From assembly GCA_964561605.1 (NCBI GenBank), contig CAZLQD010000029.1, positions 124,001 through 188,000 on the forward strand: DNA of 64,000 bases, read 5' to 3'. Below, piece by piece: positions 58,783-64,000 of this stretch (positions within the stretch are counted from its first letter, which is position 1; every line of letters begins with the position of its first letter). This DNA is from JALUZX01 sp964561605 (lineage in GTDB: Bacteria; Planctomycetota; UBA1135; JALUZX01). The notes under the pieces are model-generated. The model saw nothing but the letters and a program-made list of their open reading frames with translations, was not told the origin of the DNA and ran no database searches. The position numbers and the translations under genes were made by a program.

Positions 58783-60618
58783 CTACTGGATGGTGATCTC
58801 CAGGCCGTTGGTGGAGGTCAGTCCCCCCGGGTTGGCCTTGGGGTCCACCACCAGGAACTGGCCGAAGACCGAGGCTCCCCTCAGGGCCGGATTGGAGGGA
58901 ACCGGCATGGGGGCCGTTCCCCTGCCCGAGGCGTCCAGGCCCACGGCGGAGCCGGTGATGATGTTGGTGTTGAGGAAACAGCCCTTCATGCCCAGGAAGT
59001 CCAGGGGGAAGGGAAGCTTGCCCAGGCCGGGGAAACTGGTCTTGCTGTAGCCCAGGAGGAAGAGGGCCGACGAGGAGGCCGGTCCCCGGCTGACCAGGAC
59101 CTGGAACTTGGTGTTTCCCGCCGCCGGCGCCCCTCCGTGGGTCCAGGCCAGGGGGAGAAGGCCCGTGGAGCCGGTGCATCCCTTCCCGTAGGGAGCGATT
59201 CCCTTGGGCTGGGGTTCGGGGATGAGGCCCTTGGGGAGGGCCAGGATGCCGTTCACGTAGGGACCGTAGCTCTTGGAATATACGGGCGGGAAGGGCTTGG
59301 GGATCCAGAAGATCTCCTTCACCTCGCCCGTGTCGATCCGGAAGTTGTGGTTGGCGTCCCGGAGCATGAGGACCGCGTCCTGTCCCCCTCCGCCCTGTTC
59401 GTGGATCACGTAGACCGTGTCGCCCACGGCGGCGATCCCCTCGATCCAGTCGCAGGTGTTGACGTTGGTTTGCTGGAGATGGTCGTAGTAGGAGGCCGGC
59501 TGAACCGTCCGGACGAGCTGTCCGCCCGGAAGGGGGGCGCCCGAGCCGTTGTAGAAGAGGTTGACCTCGCCCTTGTCGTTGAGGTCTCCGTCGCCGTTCA
59601 GGTCCACGCCCCGGAAGACCAGCCCGGAGACGGCCTTTCCGGCCTTGTTCTTGTCCCCGAACGTACGCTTCGAGCCGTAACCCGTGGCGAAGTAGTAGAC
59701 GTCCTTGCCGCCGAAACCCTTGGGGACCACCGCCAGGTAACGCAGGTCGTTGAAGTAGTAGGTCGTGCTTCCCGACACCCAGGTGATGTCGATGTCCACG
59801 ATGGCTCCCGAGGCGAAGTCCACGTTCCTGTCGAGCTTGTTCAGGCCCGACGGATTGAAGAAGTTCCTGGCCTGGATCTTCCCCTGCTTCTCGGTGAAGC
59901 CCAGCCAGACGCAGGAGTCGGCCTTGAGGGACTTGTAATAGGCCGAGCTCCAGGCCAGGAGCCCGCCCTGGGGGTCGGTCCGGACCACGTTCACCTCGTC
60001 CAGGTTCAGGGTGACGGCTCCCCCCGAGGCGGCCACCTTCAGGGCGCTGGCCTTGTTGGCCCAGACCTTGGTTTCACCCGGGTCCAGGGCGTCGCCGTCG
60101 TTGTTCATGTCGGCGGAGCGCCAGATCCCGGCCAGCCCGAGGGAGTCGTGGGCCGTGTAGACCACCAGGTTTCCCGAGGAGTCCCTCCAGACGGCGGCGC
60201 TGTCGGGGGAATACCCGTAACCCGTGGGCTTTCCGAAGTCCGCCCAGATCCTGGTCTCCTGGTCCTGGATGATACCGTCGCCGTTCTCGTCCACCGAGCG
60301 GATCAGGTAGCACTCGCCCTTGGCCTTTCCGCCGCTGTCGGTGGCGAAGAAGACGACCCTCCCTTTCTCGACGGCCGTGGTCAGGTCGGTGAGGAAGGAG
60401 AATCCCGTCTTCACGGAGAAGAACTTCCTCTGGAAGGCGAAGAGCTCCTTCGAGGGCTCCATGAGACCGCTTCCGTCCACGTCCAGGATCCGGGTGATGG
60501 GAACGGAGTTCGTCGGGGGCGTTCCGGCGTAACCCACGAAGATGTAGATGTCGTCCTGGGCCGCCAGGGGGGGGAGGGCCAGGAGGGCCAGGGAGAGGAA
60601 GAGAGTCTTCACGTTCAT
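58783..60618 (-). CDS. Secreted protein with Ca-binding-type loops and Planctomycetota-like C-terminal domain
   Basis: The ATG at 60618 with GGAGG upstream opens a signal peptide ending LPPLAAQ; 611 aa. At least five EF-hand/dockerin-like loops are visible: DVDGSGLMEPSKE, DENGDGIIQDQE, DMNNDGDALDPGE, DLNGDGDLNDKGE and DANHNFRIDTGE. Each follows a D-x-[DN]-x-[DN]-G-like pattern. The region around 200-430 looks like beta-propeller blades. The last ~130 residues (from GCTGSTG; ending LTSTNGLEITIQ) resemble a C-terminal domain repeatedly seen in secreted Planctomycetota proteins. It is not a PEP-CTERM or dockerin tail. Function unknown. Confidence 0.75.
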   Translation of the reverse strand: MNVKTLFLSLALLALPPLAAQDDIYIFVGYAGTPPTNSVPITRILDVDGSGLMEPSKELFAFQRKFFSVKTGFSFLTDLTTAVEKGRVVFFATDSGGKAKGECYLIRSVDENGDGIIQDQETRIWADFGKPTGYGYSPDSAAVWRDSSGNLVVYTAHDSLGLAGIWRSADMNNDGDALDPGETKVWANKASALKVAASGGAVTLNLDEVNVVRTDPQGGLLAWSSAYYKSLKADSCVWLGFTEKQGKIQARNFFNPSGLNKLDRNVDFASGAIVDIDITWVSGSTTYYFNDLRYLAVVPKGFGGKDVYYFATGYGSKRTFGDKNKAGKAVSGLVFRGVDLNGDGDLNDKGEVNLFYNGSGAPLPGGQLVRTVQPASYYDHLQQTNVNTCDWIEGIAAVGDTVYVIHEQGGGGQDAVLMLRDANHNFRIDTGEVKEIFWIPKPFPPVYSKSYGPYVNGILALPKGLIPEPQPKGIAPYGKGCTGSTGLLPLAWTHGGAPAAGNTKFQVLVSRGPASSSALFLLGYSKTSFPGLGKLPFPLDFLGMKGCFLNTNIITGSAVGLDASGRGTAPMPVPSNPALRGASVFGQFLVVDPKANPGGLTSTNGLEITIQ

Positions 60619-60837
60619 GAAATTCGGGCCTCCGTGTTTTTGCTTCGACCGCTTTCCGGGGAGGATCCTCCCCGGGAATGGGGAAGAACCGGGAAAGGTG
60701 GTGTGAGATTTCAAAAAAGGACCGGGAAGAAGGTTCGAGCCGGGCGGCCCCGTCCAGGGGCGAGACATCCTTCCTGGGAGACGGAGAGCCCGGGTTCAAG
60801 GGGGAAGACTAGGGGAAAGAAGGGGGGATGGCCAGCC

Positions 60838-60851
60838 CCCCCCTCGGGGGG
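60838..60851 (-). terminator. Short GC-only hairpin after the Fis-like gene
   Basis: CCCCCC and GGGGGG arms around CT immediately follow the minus-strand stop at 60853; the RNA reads CCCCCCGAGGGGGG. Simple and very GC-rich, with no clear U-tract. Confidence 0.4.
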
Positions 60852-60852
60852 A

Positions 60853-61251
60853 TCAGGAGGGAAGGCCTTCCCCGGGGGAGGTCTCTCCTCCCTCCCGCCT
60901 GTAGCGCTTGAGCTTGTTGTAGAGGGTCTTGGGATCCACGCCGAGGAGCCGGGCCGCCTGGGTCTTGTTCCCTTTCACCGAGGCCAGGACGGCCAGGATG
61001 TGGCGCTTTTCCACCTCGGCCAGGGTGGGGGGAGTCCCCCGGAAGGCCGAGCCGAGGCGGAGGAAGAGGTCGGCCGCCTTTTTCGAGGGAAGGAGGAGGA
61101 GATCGAATCCCCCCTCCGAGAGGGCCTCCTCCAGGGCCTGGAGGGTGGAGATCCGGCGCAAGGTGAATCCCCAGGCCCGGGCGAGGCGCTGGAGGTCCTC
61201 GTGGACCTCCCCCGGAGGGGCGAAAAGGACGAGGATCTTCGTTCGGGCCAT
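60853..61251 (-). CDS. Short receiver-remnant plus Fis-type HTH protein
   Basis: 132 aa. The C-terminal half (about 78-118) is a Fis-type HTH with KTQAARLLGVDPKTLYNKLKRY, as in NtrC proteins. Residues 4-62 look like a truncated receiver: strand ILVLF, then FDLLLLP where the phospho-acceptor Asp would be at Pro55, with the second half of the domain missing. No AAA+ domain lies between, so it cannot drive sigma-54 polymerase. It is divergently placed to rtcB (231-bp gap). In E. coli rtcB is controlled by divergently encoded RtcR, but RtcR carries the AAA+ domain that this protein lacks. Confidence 0.75.
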   Translation of the reverse strand: MARTKILVLFAPPGEVHEDLQRLARAWGFTLRRISTLQALEEALSEGGFDLLLLPSKKAADLFLRLGSAFRGTPPTLAEVEKRHILAVLASVKGNKTQAARLLGVDPKTLYNKLKRYRREGGETSPGEGLPS

Positions 61252-61482
61252 GGCCCTGGTCGGGACGGTCGTGGAGGTTTGCGACTTGCGATGGAATCCC
61301 GAGGGAGGAGGAGGAAGCGGCCGGGATCCAGGAGGACGATCACTGTGGAAAGCTTAGCCGGAGGAAATGTGTCCGGCCCGACCGGAAAGAATCCGAACCA
61401 GGGAAACCCTTCCCGGCTGTCCCGGGAAGAGACACTTCCTCTTCTCCCGGGGATCTCCTAACCTTTCCCCGTGAGACCGGGA

Positions 61483-62907
61483 ATGAAACGGCTCGACCCC
61501 TACCGGCTCCTCCTCCCCCGCCGGGGGGAGATGGGGGTGGACGCCCTGGTATACGCCAGCGAGGCCCTCGTCCTGGAGGAGGAGGCCCTCCTGCAGCTCG
61601 AGAGCGCCGCCTCCGTGCCGGGAGTGGTGAAGGCCCTGGCCACGCCGGACATCCATGTGGGCTTCGGCGTGCCCATCGGATGTGTCCTGGCCTCCCGAAC
61701 CCACCTGGTGCCGGCCGCCGTGGGTTACGACATCAACTGCGGCATGCGGCTCCTGCTCACCCCCTTCCGGGCGCGGGAGTTCCCCCTGGAAGCGGTCACC
61801 CGGGCCCTGGCCGGAGTGGTTCCCCTTGGGGAGGGAAAGCGCAATCTCAAGGTGAGCGTCCCCGTCCTGGAGGAGGTGCTGGCCCGAGGGGTGGCCGCCC
61901 TGGGCCTCGTGGCCCGGGAGGCGGGGGAGCGGTTCAGGGGATGGGACCCGGCCGAGATGGAGGCGGACCTCCCCTTCCTGGAGGACCGGGGGGGGCTCGA
62001 AGGGGACCCTGGGGCCGTATCCCCTGCGGCGAAGGAGCGGGGCCGGTTCCAGCTCGGAACCCTGGGTGGGGGCAACCACTTCCTGGAGATCCAGGAAGTG
62101 GAGCGGATCCTCGATGCTTCCGCCGCCGCCCGGTTCGGCCTGGAGGTGGGGCGGGTGACGGTGATGATCCATTCCGGCTCCCGGGGGCTGGGGCACCAGG
62201 TCGCCGGCGACTACATGCGGCTAGCCGCATCCGGGAAGGGGAAGCACAGGACGGGACCGGGAGGGCTGGCGGCCCTGGAGGCCTCCTCGGGGAGGGGCAG
62301 GCGCTACCTGGGCGCCATGAACGCCGCCGCCAACTTCGCCTACGCGAACAGGCACGTCCTGGCCTGCCTCGTCCGCAGGGTGATCCGTTCCCATACCGAC
62401 TCCTCGGCCGAACTCCCCCTGGTCTACGACGTGACCCACAACATTCTCAAGGTCGAGGAGCACGGAGGGGAGTCCCTCTACGTCCACCGGAAGGGTGCCA
62501 CCAGGGCGTTTCCTCCCACCCGTATGAGAGGGACTCCGTACGAGGACGTGGGCCAGCCGGTGATCATCCCCGGCTCCATGGGGACGGGGTCCTACCTGCT
62601 CCTTCCCGGGCCCAGGGCCGAAGAAACGCTCTATTCCGTAAATCATGGTGCCGGCCGGGTGCTTTCCAGGTCGGCCGCCTCCGGGCGCAACCGGCGGGGC
62701 AAGGTCAAGGGGCGGGCCGCCGTCTCGGACGAGGAGTTCCGCCGGTCCATGGAAGGGATCCTCCTGGTGTGCGAGGACAGGCGTACCATCAAGGAGGAGG
62801 CCCCTGCGGCCTACAAGGACATCGACGAAGTGATCCGGGTGGTGGAGGGGGCGGGCCTGGCCAGGCCCGTGGCCCGCATGAGACCCCTGGCGGTCCTGAA
62901 AGGATGA
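61483..62907 (+). CDS. rtcB: RtcB-type RNA ligase
   Basis: 474 aa; the ATG at 61483 is preferred because the family begins M-K-x-L...; a GTG at 61471 is the alternative. All active-site blocks are present: GYDINCGM (metal Asp/Cys), GGGNHFLE (Asn/His), MIHSGSRGLGHQV, VYDVTHNILKVEEH, SVNHGAGRVLSRSAA and AYKDIDEVI with the guanylated Lys. RtcB joins 2',3'-cyclic phosphate or 3'-phosphate RNA ends to 5'-OH ends with GTP and Mn2+. No archease or RtcA gene is adjacent. The stop overlaps the GT39-like gene. Confidence 0.95.
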   Translation: MKRLDPYRLLLPRRGEMGVDALVYASEALVLEEEALLQLESAASVPGVVKALATPDIHVGFGVPIGCVLASRTHLVPAAVGYDINCGMRLLLTPFRAREFPLEAVTRALAGVVPLGEGKRNLKVSVPVLEEVLARGVAALGLVAREAGERFRGWDPAEMEADLPFLEDRGGLEGDPGAVSPAAKERGRFQLGTLGGGNHFLEIQEVERILDASAAARFGLEVGRVTVMIHSGSRGLGHQVAGDYMRLAASGKGKHRTGPGGLAALEASSGRGRRYLGAMNAAANFAYANRHVLACLVRRVIRSHTDSSAELPLVYDVTHNILKVEEHGGESLYVHRKGATRAFPPTRMRGTPYEDVGQPVIIPGSMGTGSYLLLPGPRAEETLYSVNHGAGRVLSRSAASGRNRRGKVKGRAAVSDEEFRRSMEGILLVCEDRRTIKEEAPAAYKDIDEVIRVVEGAGLARPVARMRPLAVLKG

Positions 62908-64000
62908 GTGGCTCCTTTGCAGGGTGGGCCCGGGGGAGGGGGCTTTTCGCAGGGGCCGCCCTGGTGCTGGTCCTCCTCCACATGGGACTCCTCCTGGACC
63001 GGGCCCGGCGGACCCCCTTCACGGTGGACGAACCGGCCTACATCCTGGCGGGCCGGGCCCTGGTCTCGGGCTCCCGCTGGTCCACCCTCCAGGAGCGACT
63101 CCAGGGTCCCCTTCCTCTCTGGGCTTCCCAGCTCTTCGCCGGGGAGATCGACCCGGACAGGCTGGATGCCTCCCGTTTCTCCGCCAGGGCGGGGATGCTC
63201 CTCTTCTCCCTTCTCCTCCTGGTGGTCCTCTGGGCCTGGGCCGGGGAGGCCTGGGGCAGGGGCGGAGCCCTCCTCGTCCTGTTCCTGGCCTCCTCGAGTC
63301 CCATGTTGCTTGGATACGGTTCCCTGGTGGGAGCGGACCTGGCCTGGACGGCCTTCACCTGCCTCACCCTCTGGCTCTTCTGGCGCTGGCTCCGGGCCCC
63401 CACCCCGGCCCGCCTCCTTCTTTGGAGCGCGGCCCTGGGGCTCACCCTCGCGACGAAGTACCTGGCCTTCCTCCTCCTTCTCTTCCTCCCCGTTCCCGCG
63501 GCGATCCTCTTCCTGAAGAGAAGGGAGAGGTGGTTCCGGTGGGTCGGATCCATGCTCCTGGCGGGGGCGGCGATCCTCATCTTCCTCCACGCCGCCTACC
63601 TCTTCCGGGCGCCCCTTTTCGGAACGGGAAGGGCGGGGGATCTCCAGACGGGGCTCTTCCGGAGCCTGGCGTCCCTCCCTGTCGTGAAGGACCTCCTCGG
63701 CCTGCTGCCCGAGCCCCTTGTCCTGGGTGCGGACTACCAGAAGGCGGCGGCCGCCCGGTTCCACGGGGCCTTCCTGGGCTACCTGGCGCCCCATCCGGTC
63801 TTCCTTCTCTACTATCCTCTCTCCTTGTTGCTCAAGGTCCCCTCGGCCCTCCCGGTCCTGGTGATCCTGGGGATGTTTGCGGCTTCGAAGAAACACCGGG
63901 CGGCCTCAGGGTGGACGGGATGGGTCCTGGAGGGGCCCGCCCTCTTTCTGGCCGCCGCAGTGACCCTGACGGGGGGACTCAAGATCGGGATCCGGTACGT
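62904..64000 (+). CDS. GT39-like (ArnT/PMT) membrane glycosyltransferase, 3' part beyond window
   Basis: The frame starts at the ATGA overlap with rtcB at 62904 and stays open to the right edge (365 codons). A helix at about 14-32 is followed by the GT39-type motif VDEPAYILAGRAL, which carries the catalytic-loop Asp-Glu. About eight more hydrophobic helices follow, with YLAFLLLLFLPVPAA and LGYLAPHPVFLLYYP loops. GT39 proteins transfer sugars from polyprenyl-phosphate donors to protein or lipid on the outer face. A polyprenyl-phosphate-type GT2 is encoded at 40.3 kb, but a link between them is only inferred. Confidence 0.8.
   Translation, partial: MSGSFAGWARGRGLFAGAALVLVLLHMGLLLDRARRTPFTVDEPAYILAGRALVSGSRWSTLQERLQGPLPLWASQLFAGEIDPDRLDASRFSARAGMLLFSLLLLVVLWAWAGEAWGRGGALLVLFLASSSPMLLGYGSLVGADLAWTAFTCLTLWLFWRWLRAPTPARLLLWSAALGLTLATKYLAFLLLLFLPVPAAILFLKRRERWFRWVGSMLLAGAAILIFLHAAYLFRAPLFGTGRAGDLQTGLFRSLASLPVVKDLLGLLPEPLVLGADYQKAAAARFHGAFLGYLAPHPVFLLYYPLSLLLKVPSALPVLVILGMFAASKKHRAASGWTGWVLEGPALFLAAAVTLTGGLKIGIRY

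Overview
The window is very GC-rich, densely packed bacterial DNA, about 49 genes on both strands with many ATGA/GTGA stop-start overlaps. No rRNA or tRNA was seen. The secreted protein at 58.8-60.6 kb has the C-terminal layout I associate with secreted proteins of Planctomycetota. The DUF1570-like lipase/peptidase relative, the PDZ plus helical-toroid protein, the DUF2961 protein and the XrtA-type exosortase locus fit the same phylum. The phylum call is an inference; no marker gene is present. Both ends cut genes: a DUF3810 protein on the left (minus strand) and a GT39-like membrane glycosyltransferase on the right (plus strand).

Layout. 0-8 kb: DUF3810, a DUF4388 protein, BioY, a GspF/PilC-type protein, an intact membrane histidine kinase and two overlapping CNNM/CorC transporters. 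8-11 kb: a likely envelope operon (small membrane protein, HTH protein with a C-terminal membrane helix, OmpA-type lipoprotein, FGE-fold lipoprotein). 11-17.5 kb: an S41 C-terminal processing protease, then accB-accC-AmaP/Asp23-like and a secreted protein. 17.5-32.7 kb: a long plus-strand exopolysaccharide/exosortase operon: sugar-nucleotide genes (UXS, epimerase, RmlA, RmlD, RmlB), Wza-like exporter, Wzz-like chain-length protein, O-glycosylation ligase, AsnB-type amidotransferase, two GT4 enzymes, exosortase, EpsI and deacetylase. 32.8-39.7 kb (minus): a regulatory block with a histidine-kinase-like protein, a sigma-54 activator and a 1401-aa TPR membrane protein. 39.9-43.4 kb (plus): a tail-anchored protein, a canonical GT2 and a GT2-FemAB fusion. 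43.4-43.9 kb: a non-coding repeat cluster. 43.9-58.6 kb: secreted hydrolase-like proteins (GH88 fusion, Ntn-hydrolase/GATase/PPC protein, PDZ-toroid protein, GH172/DUF2961, a pseudo-metallopeptidase). 58.8-64 kb: a Ca-loop-rich secreted protein, a truncated receiver-Fis protein, RtcB and GT39.

How the genes work together. The 17.5-43.4 kb block should make, export and modify a polysaccharide and process exosortase substrates, although no PEP-CTERM substrate is encoded here. Its most unusual property is that several members keep a family fold but have lost the catalytic residues. The kinase-like protein has Asp in place of the phospho-His. Its neighbouring sigma-54 activator has Gly in place of the phospho-Asp. 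The GT2 half of the FemAB fusion has lost its DxD motif, while the GT2 gene immediately upstream keeps it. I infer a phosphorylation-independent control module and a non-catalytic carrier or scaffold domain for the acyltransferase-like half. The accB-accC-Asp23-family order also mirrors the accB-accC-yqhY order of Bacillus.
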